Source: Bacillus sp. 1780r2a1
GTDB lineage: Bacteria > Bacillota > Bacilli > Bacillales > Bacillaceae_H
Length of the DNA stretch: 64,000 bases
Assembly: GCA_024134725.1 (NCBI GenBank)
Contig: CP099863.1
Coordinates: 2,041,501-2,105,500, forward strand
Direction: 5' to 3'
Shown here: in pieces, positions 16,322 to 25,596 of the stretch
Layout: each line of letters begins with the position of its first letter
Numbering within the stretch: position 1 is the first letter of the stretch
Translations under genes and position numbers: made by a program
The notes under the pieces: generated by a model
What the model was told of the DNA's origin: nothing
The model's input: the letters and a program-made list of their open reading frames with translations, nothing else
Database searches by the model: none

Positions 16322-17746
16322 ATGGACTGGAAGCCAAATACACATTCACACTTAACTCTTCACGACCAAATTATCGATTGGATAAAGGAGAGAATTGAAA
16401 AAGGTGACTGGTGCGTAGGAACGAAAATTCCAACACAGCGCCAACTTGCAGCGCAGTTTAATGTAAACCGAAGCACGGTGCAGCTGGCTCTTGATGAACT
16501 TCGTGCAGAGGGTTTACTTCAATCTAAAAGAGGCTCTGGAGTATTTGTAAGCAATAGTTCTTGGAACGTTCTTGTAAACAAAACAAATCCGAATTGGCAG
16601 CAGTATATTGAAGGAAGCGTTCATGAACCAAACTACCATACCATTCAGCTTATTAACCAATATGAACAAGTTGATCATATTATTCGACTTGGAACAGGTG
16701 AATTATCGCCAGATTTACTTCCAACAAAGCAGCTTGAAGAGTCGTTAAAAGAAATTTCGCTCGAATCAAAAGCAATTGGCTATTCATCACCAAGGGGCAG
16801 TAAAGCTCTAAGAACAACCTTATGTACATACTTAAAGAAAAAAGGAATTTATACAACGCCTGAAAATATTTTAATTGTTTCTGGGGCTCTTCAAGCACTT
16901 CAGCTAATTGCGGTTGGGCTATTAGAAAAAGGATCACTTGTCTTTCAAGAACAATCATCGTATTTGAATTCAGTACATCCTTTTCAGTCTGCAGGCATGC
17001 GCGTTATGTCCGTTTTAAGAGGTAAGAACCTACCCGAACATCTACGTAGGCTTAAGAAAAATAAACAGTCATTGTTTTATTGTGTACCTACTTTGCATAA
17101 TCCGACAGGCTATAGTTGGACTTTAGAGGAGAGAATAGCCTTTTATCAAACGTGCAAAGAACTCCAGATTCCTATCATTGAAGATGACGTCTATCACGAG
17201 CTGCTATTTACTTCAGGGATTGAACCTATCAAAGCGCTGGATACGTCCGGACAAGTTTTATACATTGGTAGCGTCTCAAAAACGCTTAGCCCTGGTTTAC
17301 GAATTGGATGGGTTGTTGCTCCTCCCCCTGTAATTGAACGGCTAGCAGATATAAAAATGCAAACAGATTATGGATCTAGCGCCTTTTCTCAAGAGATTGT
17401 GGCGCACTGGCTATCAACAGGGTTATATGAGAATCACTTAGGACAGCTGCGAGAACAGCTAAAAATCCGAGCGGAATTTGTAGAAAAGATTCTCTATCAA
17501 AAATTTCAAAGCTTAGCAAACTGGGAAAAACCTGAAGGCGGATTTTTTATATGGCTTAAATTTAAGAAGCCAATCGTTAATAAAGCACTATTTCTTAATT
17601 TGCTAAAGCGAAATGTTCTAATTAATCCCGGCTATATTTATGAAACAAGGGATTTATATCATATTCGTCTGTCGTATGCGTACGCGTCATTAGAGGAACT
17701 AGAAAAGGGGTTAGATATTTTATTTGAAGTGTGTAGCGAATATTAA
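16322..17746 (+). CDS. MocR-type regulator: GntR winged helix fused to an aminotransferase-like domain
   Basis: A 474-residue protein. Residues about 10-75 are a GntR winged helix-turn-helix (TQRQLAAQFNVNRSTVQLALDEL then GSGVFV). Residues about 110-470 are a fold-type I aminotransferase domain with a PLP lysine in GSVSKTLSPGLRIGW. MocR proteins bind PLP and an amino acid and usually control a neighbouring metabolic or transport gene, here the divergent LysE-type exporter. The ATG at 16322 follows AGAGGAG; the longer frame begins inside the dyad region. A hairpin terminator follows. Confidence 0.88.
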   Translation: MDWKPNTHSHLTLHDQIIDWIKERIEKGDWCVGTKIPTQRQLAAQFNVNRSTVQLALDELRAEGLLQSKRGSGVFVSNSSWNVLVNKTNPNWQQYIEGSVHEPNYHTIQLINQYEQVDHIIRLGTGELSPDLLPTKQLEESLKEISLESKAIGYSSPRGSKALRTTLCTYLKKKGIYTTPENILIVSGALQALQLIAVGLLEKGSLVFQEQSSYLNSVHPFQSAGMRVMSVLRGKNLPEHLRRLKKNKQSLFYCVPTLHNPTGYSWTLEERIAFYQTCKELQIPIIEDDVYHELLFTSGIEPIKALDTSGQVLYIGSVSKTLSPGLRIGWVVAPPPVIERLADIKMQTDYGSSAFSQEIVAHWLSTGLYENHLGQLREQLKIRAEFVEKILYQKFQSLANWEKPEGGFFIWLKFKKPIVNKALFLNLLKRNVLINPGYIYETRDLYHIRLSYAYASLEELEKGLDILFEVCSEY

Positions 17747-17780
17747 AAATGAAGCAAGAGATATTTTATCGAGATTGGGA

Positions 17781-17835
17781 TAAAGGCAGAATGAAGCAGA
17801 GTACAAAGCTGTTACTTTTGTTCATTCTGCCTTTA
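17781..17835 (+). terminator. Terminator of the MocR gene
   Basis: Fifteen-base stem (TAAAGGCAGAATGAA with its complement at 17821-17835) around a 25-base loop. Confidence 0.6.
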
Positions 17836-17949
17836 ACTTAGAATCTTAATTCTATTTATACTATCAATTTACTATTCCACCTACTTTTATATGTAATTTT
17901 ATGTTAAAATAATGGTCATATTTTCATTTTTAACGGAGGGTTATTTTGT

Positions 17950-18129
17950 ATGAGTACGTACAATATTGGTGATATTATATTTCAACTCGTGACTTTTGGA
18001 CTTATTATCTTGTTTATTGCACTTCTAGTATTTTTGTTTCGTTCATTTTTAAAGAGCAGAAAACAGCTTAACCAAATAGAACAACAAGTGAAAGAGCTTA
18101 CTGAGAAATTAAATAAAGACAAGCACTAA
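17950..18129 (+). CDS. DUF4083-type small membrane protein (59 aa)
   Basis: One membrane helix (about residues 12-33, FGLIILFIALLVFLF) followed by a charged coiled-coil tail (NQIEQQVKELTEKLNKDK), the layout of DUF4083 small membrane proteins of Bacillus. The ATG lies 11 bases after GGAGGG, and a strong hairpin follows the stop. Function is unknown. It is separate from the flanking genes. Confidence 0.75.
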   Translation: MSTYNIGDIIFQLVTFGLIILFIALLVFLFRSFLKSRKQLNQIEQQVKELTEKLNKDKH

Positions 18130-18131
18130 TC

Positions 18132-18174
18132 ATAAAACCCCTCTTATTTCCAAAGACAATAAGAGGGGTTTTAT
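18132..18174. terminator. Bidirectional terminator
   Basis: Perfect 17-base stem (18132-18148 with 18158-18174) and nine-base loop, between the DUF4083 gene and the convergent MATE gene. Confidence 0.85.
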
Positions 18175-18180
18175 AGTGCT

Positions 18181-19518
18181 TTATTTAGAAGCAAAAATTT
18201 GTTTTTGATCCCACTTTCCATATTTGTAATAAACAAATGCGATAATGCTGCTTATTACAAAACTTGTACCCATGCCAAGTCCGATGCCCGTTTCACCTAG
18301 CCACTTAGCGAATAAATAAGTGAGTGGATAACGCAGTACCCAAAAAGAAACAATATTTAACACAAGAATCGCAAACATCGCTCCTGATGCTCTTACAACT
18401 CCATTTAGAATGAAGTTAATACCAAGAAACGGATAAAAGAAAGCGACAACCTTTAAGTAATGTGTACCAAACGCCACGGCTCCTTCGTCTTCAATAAATA
18501 GACGAGTCGCCCACTCTGCTAAGAAAAAGATAACCACAGCTACAAGCATCATTATTGCAAAGTTATATATAACTCCATATAGGCCAATTTGATTCACTCG
18601 ACTCCACTTTCCTGCACCAATGTTTTGCCCTGCCATACTACTCACAGAGGTTCCAAGCGCCATCGCTGGAAGCATAAGAATACTATCTAAGCGTTGAGCT
18701 GCGCCAAATCCTGCAACTGCATCGTTTCCAAAGGATGTAACGACGCTCATAATTGCCATAACACCAGCTGAAATAACCGTCATTTGTAAACCTGACGGAA
18801 TACCAAGCTTGAAAATAAGCACTGTTTCTTCCCTCTTTGGCAGAGCAGGACGTGAAAACGGTACAAGCTTCTTTTTAAGAATATAAATGATGCCGTAAAT
18901 GAATGCAAAGCCCTGAGATAAAACAGTTGCATACGCAGCTCCTGCAATACCTAAATCAAACGTCCAGATAAAGATTGGATCAAGCACAGCATTTAAAATA
19001 ACCGAGATAAACACAAACCGCAGCGGGGTTTTACTATCTCCTACTGCTCGTAGTACAGTACCGATAAAGTTGTACCCGAACAAAAATAAAATTCCGACAA
19101 AGTTAATTTGTAAGTATGTTGTAGCGTCGACAAGCATTGTTTCAGGAGTGCCCAGTAACTTCAAGATTGTCTCTGAGCTTAAAAAGCCAATGACGCCAAG
19201 TAAGATTGCTAAAGCTGATAATATCACAACAAACGCATTTAAATAACGAGATAGCCCTTCTTCATCATCGTTTCCTTTTTGCTGAGATAAAATCGTTAAG
19301 CTGGCATTATTAATTCCAATAATAAATGATAAGATCGTAAAAATAACGGTACCTGAAACCGCAATAGCTCCTAAAGCATCTGATCCTAACAAATTACCAA
19401 CCCATAGACTATCTATGAACTGATAAGACACCTGAAGCAAGTTCGTTAGTAGAACTGGCGTTGAAAAGAAAATGAGCTGCTTTAAGATTGAGCCTTCAGT
19501 AAAATTGTATTGCTTCAT
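18181..19518 (-). CDS. MATE family efflux transporter
   Basis: A 445-residue protein with 12 predicted helices in two homologous halves. N-terminal hallmarks are the LTNLLQVSYQFIDSLWVGNLLG stretch and GSDALGAIAVSG; the second half repeats the pattern with GFGAAQRLDSILMLPAMALG and GQNIGAG. MATE pumps expel cationic drugs or metabolites using proton or sodium gradients. The gene is 15 bases downstream of an acyltransferase gene on the same strand, so the two probably form an operon. Confidence 0.9.
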   Translation of the reverse strand: MKQYNFTEGSILKQLIFFSTPVLLTNLLQVSYQFIDSLWVGNLLGSDALGAIAVSGTVIFTILSFIIGINNASLTILSQQKGNDDEEGLSRYLNAFVVILSALAILLGVIGFLSSETILKLLGTPETMLVDATTYLQINFVGILFLFGYNFIGTVLRAVGDSKTPLRFVFISVILNAVLDPIFIWTFDLGIAGAAYATVLSQGFAFIYGIIYILKKKLVPFSRPALPKREETVLIFKLGIPSGLQMTVISAGVMAIMSVVTSFGNDAVAGFGAAQRLDSILMLPAMALGTSVSSMAGQNIGAGKWSRVNQIGLYGVIYNFAIMMLVAVVIFFLAEWATRLFIEDEGAVAFGTHYLKVVAFFYPFLGINFILNGVVRASGAMFAILVLNIVSFWVLRYPLTYLFAKWLGETGIGLGMGTSFVISSIIAFVYYKYGKWDQKQIFASK

Positions 19519-19533
19519 ATAACTAAAACTCCT

Positions 19534-20547
19534 TTAGTGACTATAATAACTCCTATTCTTTTCTTTGCTTGTTCCATAGATTTTGCCTAAGAAAGCTCGT
19601 CTGGCAACTAAAAAAGAATTAAAAATCATATGGGCACAAAAACTGATTAGTAAACTAACGACTCCAATGATAAGCGGATGCAAACTAATATTTTCACGCA
19701 AAATAATTTGAATTGGAACGTGTAAAAACATAATCGTTAAAGATGCTTGTCCAAATTTCTCAAACACTGCCCCCAATATACTATTTTGAATAAGTTTGCT
19801 GCCTTGTATCAATAGTAAAACAATAGCTATTGGCAATAAAAGATCAAGACCAAAATGATTATACATATTCACTTTTAAATCCAGCTCGTAGTTTAACAGC
19901 CTGCTGTAATCTAATAAAATGACTAAAAGAATAAACACGCTACAGACTAGCTGCGAAATTTTATTGAGTCCAGTAGTTAATCGTTCTTTAAAGAAATAGC
20001 CAATTGCATAATAAGTCATAGCCATGAGAACTGTATCCATACTCCATGGCATAATAAACTGTGTGTGAATTTTTGAAACAGAATACAAATATGCCATTAC
20101 ATAGATGGTCATAAAAATAACTATTTTTATTAGCTTGGATTGTATAAAGAAAAGCAAATAGCCGAATAAAATTTGTGTTAAAAGTAAGCATGGAACAAAC
20201 CAAAAAACGCCGTAATAAAAGCCTAGTGCTCTTCCTCCATATAGAAGGGATTCTACAGTGGAAGGAATAGCCGCAAAGTCATTAGTCTTCCATGTAATAT
20301 ATCCTAGAATCAAAAGCCCAAATGATAAGTATGGAACCATAAGGCTAATCGTTTTTTTGACAACCCACCTATTTAATGAATTAAGACTTTGTTTTTTAAA
20401 AAATAAATAGCCGCTAATCATAAAAAATAGCGGCATATGAAACCAGAATAGATAATGATGCGCCAGTTCGTGTCCACTGTGACTTATAACGACAGCAGAA
20501 ATGCCAATCCCCTTAAGGACGTCAACCCACCTCTTATGTTCTCTCAT
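19534..20547 (-). CDS. Membrane acyltransferase (acyltransferase 3 family)
   Basis: A 337-residue integral membrane protein with about ten hydrophobic segments. The start KRWVDVLKGIGISAVVISHSGH supplies the conserved early His of the family, and FWFHMPLFFMISGYLFFKK is the signature second motif (F-x-x-SGy). Members O-acylate cell-surface glycans or other extracellular sugars. The ATG follows AAAGGG at about nine bases. The MATE gene lies directly downstream. Confidence 0.85.
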   Translation of the reverse strand: MREHKRWVDVLKGIGISAVVISHSGHELAHHYLFWFHMPLFFMISGYLFFKKQSLNSLNRWVVKKTISLMVPYLSFGLLILGYITWKTNDFAAIPSTVESLLYGGRALGFYYGVFWFVPCLLLTQILFGYLLFFIQSKLIKIVIFMTIYVMAYLYSVSKIHTQFIMPWSMDTVLMAMTYYAIGYFFKERLTTGLNKISQLVCSVFILLVILLDYSRLLNYELDLKVNMYNHFGLDLLLPIAIVLLLIQGSKLIQNSILGAVFEKFGQASLTIMFLHVPIQIILRENISLHPLIIGVVSLLISFCAHMIFNSFLVARRAFLGKIYGTSKEKNRSYYSH

Positions 20548-20594
20548 GTGAAGTACCCTTTCTTTTTAACTATAAAACTTATTGAACTACGAAC

Positions 20595-20638
20595 AACAAG
20601 AAAAGTCAAAGCGTATCAACACCTTGACTTTTCTTGTT
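20595..20638 (-). terminator. Terminator between the zinc-ribbon and acyltransferase genes
   Basis: AACAAGAAAAGTCAA (20595-20609) pairs with 20624-20638; it ends the zinc-ribbon transcript. Confidence 0.7.
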
Positions 20639-20641
20639 AGT

Positions 20642-20791
20642 TCAACCTTTATTCGTATACACGTTGCGAAGCTGATAGCCACATTGCGAGCAATGATAAA
20701 TGACGTTTTGATTGGACTGTGCGGTTAACACAGATCCTAATTCGCTTGCAGACTGACATTTTGGACAGATTACAACCGGTTGCTTCATCAT
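20642..20791 (-). CDS. Small zinc-ribbon protein (49 aa)
   Basis: The frame has two Cys-x-x-Cys knuckles, CPKC near residue 9 and CSQC near residue 34, typical of a one-zinc ribbon. It begins ATGATG; a GGAGGTG site lies five bases before the first ATG and eight before the second (20788), so either may be used. The stop is followed by a hairpin terminator. Such short zinc ribbons are often RNA- or protein-binding accessory factors, but the role here is unknown. It lies 47 bases downstream of the DUF2971 gene and may be co-transcribed with it. Confidence 0.75.
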   Translation of the reverse strand: MMKQPVVICPKCQSASELGSVLTAQSNQNVIYHCSQCGYQLRNVYTNKG

Positions 20792-20838
20792 CTACACCTC
20801 CATTCTTATAATGGAGTGAGGAGAGAGATTTCATACGG

Positions 20839-21684
20839 TTAATATATATAGTCTTTTGCTAAATCAGACTGAATAACATCCTTATAAGCTAAGCCGTGAT
20901 CGCTTAATAACGCTTTTATTTTTTGAACAAAAGCAGGAGAACTCTTGGGTGATACGTATACCTCTGTAAGTAAATGAGCAAGGTCACAGCGTACAAGATT
21001 TCCGTGCAGATGCGAAAATGCAAAAGATCTTTCTTTTAAAGCGTCCATACGCGATTGCCATTCCCCAGCATAAATCTCTTCTTTAATAAATAGCTGCTGG
21101 CTCTTCCATGCGTCAATACGACTTGCGATAATAAGCAGACGCAGTTCGTTTTCATAGCTGTACGATTTCCGCTTATAAAAAAGGGTATCAAAGATGTTTT
21201 CACTTACTTGTTCTTTAGCAAAGTCAATATACTGAACTTTACGTGCAAAAACTTTGTAACGCAAATCCTTAATGCTTCCTAATAGTCGATCATATGTCGT
21301 ACGAATGGCAATGCCATCTTGAGACTTTAAAAACAAATCCCACATGCCTGCTGATTCATGCTCATTTATATGCCAAGAGGACAATGCGGAAAATTCATAG
21401 ATATTTTTAAGGTAGCTTTTTAAATCTTCAGTATTTGCAAACGTGGATTTATTAACATCGCGCATATTCCACATCGTGTAGTTCGTAGAAAGTGGATCTA
21501 GAAACGCAGTAGGCTTTGTAAAAAATAGTGACTTTGTAGATAGCAAGGACTCAAAATGATCTGCATTCATATAGCGCCAAACAGTTGGATTGTCGTTAAT
21601 CTTGTACTGTTCATCATAATAGTCGTAGCTTGATTCAAATCCCATCGCATGATGCGATGCTTTTTCTTTATAATCTAGATCCAT
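20839..21684 (-). CDS. DUF2971 domain-containing protein
   Basis: A 281-residue soluble protein with the DUF2971 pattern: VWRYMNADHFESLLSTKSLFF near residue 35, SSWHINEHESAGMWDLF near 102, a DGIAIRTTYDRL segment and FYKRKSYSYENELRLLI near 170. The family occurs in prophage and defence-type neighbourhoods and as orphan genes; its activity is not established. The downstream zinc-ribbon gene is in the same direction. Confidence 0.75.
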   Translation of the reverse strand: MDLDYKEKASHHAMGFESSYDYYDEQYKINDNPTVWRYMNADHFESLLSTKSLFFTKPTAFLDPLSTNYTMWNMRDVNKSTFANTEDLKSYLKNIYEFSALSSWHINEHESAGMWDLFLKSQDGIAIRTTYDRLLGSIKDLRYKVFARKVQYIDFAKEQVSENIFDTLFYKRKSYSYENELRLLIIASRIDAWKSQQLFIKEEIYAGEWQSRMDALKERSFAFSHLHGNLVRCDLAHLLTEVYVSPKSSPAFVQKIKALLSDHGLAYKDVIQSDLAKDYIY

Positions 21685-21765
21685 TCATTTCACCTGCTTT
21701 ACTATAATCATTCGTTATTTACATTATAGCACCATATCAGGATATTTTTTCAAAATTAAACAAAA

Positions 21766-22170
21766 TTATAGGTGTCTCGACATAATAACATAGTCGACAC
21801 CACCCTTTTGAAACGTTTCGTTAGAAGGAATTAAACCAAACCTTTTATAGTAATTAGCCTTATTCTTTCTGGCGTTACACCAAATTAATTTTGCATTCAT
21901 CTCTTTTGCTTCATTTATAACGTAATTTAGTAAATCCGTGCCATAGCCTTTTCCTTGATGATTTGTATCAGTCGCAAATTTACGAAACTGAGCCCTATCA
22001 CCTTGGACAAAAAGAGAAACTACTGAACAAAGCTCATTATGATCAAATAGGCCGTAATGAATTCCTTCATGATCGTTGTCTATTTTCACATACTCGATAT
22101 TCTTATCTGGCCACATGACGCGCTGTCTAAGTTCCCAGGTTTCTTCTTTTGAAATACGACAAATATCCAC
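21766..22170 (-). CDS. GNAT family N-acetyltransferase
   Basis: A 134-residue acetyltransferase with the acetyl-CoA motif A at NHQGKGYGTDLLNYV (about residues 73-87) and a late ANYYKRFGL motif. The start is GTG, with AAGG about 11 bases upstream. GNAT enzymes transfer acetyl from acetyl-CoA to an amine; substrate unknown. A single-gene transcript is likely because a hairpin separates it from the upstream NERD gene. Confidence 0.85.
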   Translation of the reverse strand: MDICRISKEETWELRQRVMWPDKNIEYVKIDNDHEGIHYGLFDHNELCSVVSLFVQGDRAQFRKFATDTNHQGKGYGTDLLNYVINEAKEMNAKLIWCNARKNKANYYKRFGLIPSNETFQKGGVDYVIMSRHL

Positions 22171-22198
22171 TTGCTTCCCAACCTTCCAAGATGAAAAA

Positions 22199-22219
22199 AA
22201 GTGCTTATAAAAGCACTTT
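22199..22219 (-). terminator. Terminator downstream of the NERD gene
   Basis: AAGTGCTT and AAGCACTT around ATAA, then seven T residues on the minus strand. Confidence 0.7.
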
Positions 22220-22321
22220 TCACATAAACTATTTTAGATGTTTTCTTTTAAGTTTAGCGAATATAACTACTAAGTACGTACACTTCTCTTTTATCTTAGT
22301 AAGCCATAGTCGTTTTGACAA

Positions 22322-23263
22322 TTAAGAATGAATAAAATGATAACTTGCCTTTTCGAGCGTTTCTTTAAACATCTTTAAGTCCTCAGTTGTATAGATAGGC
22401 TGATCCTGTAGTTGTTCAGTGAAAAAGATGGACAAGTCATCTTTGGTAGAAAAGCAAAGTGAGTGACTTTGTGAGTAGTTTTTTACACTTGTATTATAAT
22501 CACCGTTAAAATAAACGATTGGTGTTACCACAGGTATATCACGACGTAATTTCTGTAAGTAAGCCTTTAAACTAGCCGCGTGCTGGTGAACTTCTTTTCC
22601 AGGGTGGGGCTTACTCATTACTTTCATCTCACCTTCACTTGTTTTCGTAAATACAAAGGTTTGCTCTTCAGTGCGAGCTACTCGACTGGATAGTGAATCT
22701 ACTAAGAATGATAGCTCATGCATCTGGTCTTTTCGAACGCCATAAAGAATATCTCCGCTCCAGTTCTTCACTTCAATTACATAAATCCCCGTTTTCATTA
22801 AAACAACATGATCAATTTGTCGAATAAATAGTTGTTCGTTCATGTAATAAGGCATAAAAACATTCCCCATAATGATCATGTCATCGGCTGTGATTTTATT
22901 TTTATGAATTAAATTTGTTTGTAATGTTGTTAAGGTTTTATGAATAACGATTTCACCTTTATTTTTTGAAAAAGCTTCCAAGCTTTTTATATACTTCGTC
23001 GATTTAATTAGCTGAGCCGTATGCTTTTCTCGTAAATCTCTAATAATATTTTTATAATGCTCTTCTTTCTCTGTTAAGTCAGCTTGTTTCTTTTGTTTGT
23101 ATTCTTCTTCACAAGCAGCAATTGAAACTGCCGCTTCTTTTTGTGCTAGCTCCAATTGAGTAACATACTTTTCTTCGACTTGTACATTTCGGCGATAAAG
23201 GTAAATACAAGTCGTTATTAACCCTAGAATTAAAATCGTGCCAATAATATAAACAATGTACAT
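22322..23263 (-). CDS. Membrane-anchored NERD domain protein (nuclease-related)
   Basis: A 313-residue protein: an N-terminal membrane helix (VYIIGTILILGLITTCIYLY), a long charged coiled coil (about 30-105), then a NERD domain with QIDHVVLMKTGIYVIEVKNWSG (about 147-168), where Asp and the E-V-K triad match the nuclease-like active site. It would be tethered at the inner membrane face. The function of NERD proteins is not settled; DNA processing is assumed from fold. The ATG follows AAGGAGGAG. Monocistronic. Confidence 0.8.
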   Translation of the reverse strand: MYIVYIIGTILILGLITTCIYLYRRNVQVEEKYVTQLELAQKEAAVSIAACEEEYKQKKQADLTEKEEHYKNIIRDLREKHTAQLIKSTKYIKSLEAFSKNKGEIVIHKTLTTLQTNLIHKNKITADDMIIMGNVFMPYYMNEQLFIRQIDHVVLMKTGIYVIEVKNWSGDILYGVRKDQMHELSFLVDSLSSRVARTEEQTFVFTKTSEGEMKVMSKPHPGKEVHQHAASLKAYLQKLRRDIPVVTPIVYFNGDYNTSVKNYSQSHSLCFSTKDDLSIFFTEQLQDQPIYTTEDLKMFKETLEKASYHFIHS

Positions 23264-23364
23264 ACCTCTCCTCCTTATATCTATTATAGAATTTTTTTCC
23301 GTCTATAAAAAGAGATTCAAAAAAAATGAACCTAAACACCTACTCTAAAGCGCTATTATAAGCG

Positions 23365-23392
23365 AAAAAGAGCTTAAAGATAAGCCCTTTTT
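23365..23392 (-). terminator. Terminator after the amidase gene
   Basis: AAAAAGaGCTTA pairs with TAAGCcCTTTTT (one mismatch); T-run on the minus strand. Confidence 0.6.
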
Positions 23393-23400
23393 CTACTTTT

Positions 23401-24243
23401 TTATGAAGGAATCCTAATTTGTTGCCCAATTTGAAGCGCTGATGGGTCAATGCCCGGATTTACTGCTTGAATTTGTTGGACCGTTACGTTATACATCCCT
23501 GCGATTTTATACAGTGTATCTCCTGCTTTTACTATATATGTGCGCACAGGAACATAGATTTCCTGCCCAATTTGTAGAGTAGTTGGGTTAACACCAGGAT
23601 TGGCATTTTGCAGTGCTTCAACAGTAATGTTATACATAGTTGCAATTTTATAGAATGTATCCCCTGCTTGAATTGTATAAACTGTTGATTGGCGAACTGG
23701 TAAATTTAAATACACTGCAATTCCTCTTGCATATGCATTTGCTATTGCTTGTAAGAAGGCTTCGTTTTTTAGAAGGTTCGCATCCTTAGTCGTATCAATA
23801 AACGCAATTTCAGTTAAAACAGCTGGCATATTTGTTAAGCGTAAAACCGCAAAGTTTGCCGCTTTTTTGCCTCGGTTTGTATGATTGTATGCTGATAATA
23901 CAGGAACTACCTGCTCATGAACGCGATTGCGATAGTTAATAGTTGCTGAGCTGACGGATCCATTATAAATGTAATCCTCATAACCTGTACCACCACCAGC
24001 GTTTACGTGAATAGACATGAATACATCGGCTCCCCAAGCATTCGCTTTAGAAGCACGTTCTGACAAACTTAAAAACGTATCCGTTGTTCGCGTAGTTTGG
24101 AGTGTAAAATCAGCAAAGTTTGCGTTTAAAAAGCTAATCATGTATTGCTGAAGCTTTAAAACAAGATTTTTTTCTAATAAGCCATTACCGACTGCACCTG
24201 AGTCCGTGCCGCCATGGCCGGCATCAAGATAAATCTTTTTCAT
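23401..24243 (-). CDS. N-acetylmuramoyl-L-alanine amidase with two C-terminal LysM domains
   Basis: A 280-residue cell-wall hydrolase. Residues 1 to about 175 are an Amidase_3 domain with zinc ligands in DAGHGGTDSGAVG, the SIHVNAGGG His, and a late Glu in TEIAFIDT. Two LysM modules follow (about 185-228 and 232-280; YTIQAGDTFYKIA and YIVKAGDTLYKIA), which bind peptidoglycan. No signal peptide is present, as in CwlC-type sporulation autolysins that act on mother-cell lysis, or phage-type enzymes; the sporulation role is inferred. The ATG at 24243 follows AAGGGAGAG; the longer frame has no better site. Confidence 0.88.
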   Translation of the reverse strand: MKKIYLDAGHGGTDSGAVGNGLLEKNLVLKLQQYMISFLNANFADFTLQTTRTTDTFLSLSERASKANAWGADVFMSIHVNAGGGTGYEDYIYNGSVSSATINYRNRVHEQVVPVLSAYNHTNRGKKAANFAVLRLTNMPAVLTEIAFIDTTKDANLLKNEAFLQAIANAYARGIAVYLNLPVRQSTVYTIQAGDTFYKIATMYNITVEALQNANPGVNPTTLQIGQEIYVPVRTYIVKAGDTLYKIAGMYNVTVQQIQAVNPGIDPSALQIGQQIRIPS

Positions 24244-24411
24244 ATGACTTGTCTCTCCCTTCTCTATTAGCTTATGAGAAATGGAAGATTTGGTAACGGA
24301 TACAAGCCTATAGACTATTTTTTTTCTATACATATTTACGGTATCTATCTTATGTCTGGATTATTTGTAGAATTATTTGTTTACTAAAAATTAATTGTAT
24401 AATAAAAAAAC

Positions 24412-24461
24412 CTCTAAGAAACAAGTGACTTAATCGCTTTTAAATCGCTTGTTTCTTAGAG
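24412..24461 (-). terminator. Terminator of the pirin gene
   Basis: Long stem starting CTCTAAGAAACAAG with its complement; seven T residues follow on the minus strand. Confidence 0.8.
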
Positions 24462-24550
24462 TCTTCATAAAAGAATTATATTTTATTATCATATAGAGTA
24501 ACTTCATTTTTAGAATATTTTAACAAAAACTTGTTTCCGACAATCAAATT

Positions 24551-25426
24551 TTAACGTACAGCTGGTGGTCCAAACAAGCCGTTTTGAAAATCTTCAAACG
24601 CTTGATGTATTTCTTCCTTTGTATTCATAACAAAAGGTCCACGTGCTACAACATTTTCACGAATCGGTTCCCCAGAATAAACTAATATTCTTGATCTTGA
24701 TTTTGCTCTGAGGTTTAGAACACTTTTACGTAATTCGTTTTCATCTTCATTAAATGTAAGAGTAGCGACTCCGGTTTTACCTAGAACTGTTTTACTTTCT
24801 CCAACTTCTATTTCACCTGCTAAGACATATAAAAAGGCATTATGATTACCGGGTAAAATGTGAGAGTAGGTTGCATCCTTATCTAAATAAATTTCTGTCA
24901 TTGTAACAGGTACTAAACTATTTAAAGGCCCTTTTACACCTGCAATTTCACCTGAATAAACTCGAATTCTTCCACCTTTAAAAGGTACAACTGGAGCATT
25001 TTCTAAGTAGATATTTTGATATGCAGCTTCTGTATGCTTTAGTGATTTAGGTAAGTTTAACCAAAGTTGTAATGTATGAATAAGGTCATTATCTACAGCT
25101 TCTTCTGCGTGTCTAGCTGACCAGCCAGCATTCATATATTGAACATCGCCAGCATCTAGAATAGAATGTCCACCATGATTATCAATATGTTCCAACCTTC
25201 CATCTATAACGTAAGTTATTGTTTGAAAACCACGATGAGGATGATCAGAAAATGTTCCTCTTTTAAACCAATCATCTGCCATTAATATAAAAGGGTCAAA
25301 CTCTGCCTGTCGTTCAGGTGGTAAAACCCACCCCTGTTGTATGTGAGGGTATCTTTTCGTGTTAAATTCAACATACCAGCTATCTTTTACATCTCTTTGA
25401 AATACCTTCCTTTTGCCATAGTCCAT
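24551..25426 (-). CDS. Pirin family protein (bicupin)
   Basis: A 291-residue pirin. The N-terminal cupin has the metal-binding histidines in FSDHPHRGFQTITYVIDG and LEHIDNHGG (about 60-85) with AGWSARHAE near 104; the C-terminal cupin includes HNAFLYVLAGEIEVG. Bacterial pirins can act as quercetinases or modulate metabolic enzymes; activity is not deducible here. It lies downstream of pgi but a terminator separates them. Confidence 0.88.
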   Translation of the reverse strand: MDYGKRKVFQRDVKDSWYVEFNTKRYPHIQQGWVLPPERQAEFDPFILMADDWFKRGTFSDHPHRGFQTITYVIDGRLEHIDNHGGHSILDAGDVQYMNAGWSARHAEEAVDNDLIHTLQLWLNLPKSLKHTEAAYQNIYLENAPVVPFKGGRIRVYSGEIAGVKGPLNSLVPVTMTEIYLDKDATYSHILPGNHNAFLYVLAGEIEVGESKTVLGKTGVATLTFNEDENELRKSVLNLRAKSRSRILVYSGEPIRENVVARGPFVMNTKEEIHQAFEDFQNGLFGPPAVR

Positions 25427-25533
25427 ATCTTCTCACATCCTTAACAATAATTTGTGCACAGTAGATCTCATCCTTCTTAAATTGAAATTTCAATATTTTA
25501 GAATTTGATTTAGACAGTTCTTCATTAAAGTAA

Positions 25534-25584
25534 AACGCTCTTATCAGCACTATAGTTTCACTTTACTTTACTGATAAGAGCGTT
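25534..25584 (-). terminator. Terminator of the zwf-tkt-gnd-tal-pgi operon
   Basis: AACGCTCTTATCAG (25534-25547) pairs with CTGATAAGAGCGTT (25571-25584), just after the pgi stop codon. Confidence 0.75.
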
Positions 25585-25596
25585 ATATTTAAGTTT

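Noticed and set aside
20649-20834. 61-codon frame in the zinc-ribbon region
   Set aside because: It is out of frame with the Cys-x-x-Cys protein that has the perfect GGAGGTG site; the zinc-ribbon reading is the real one.
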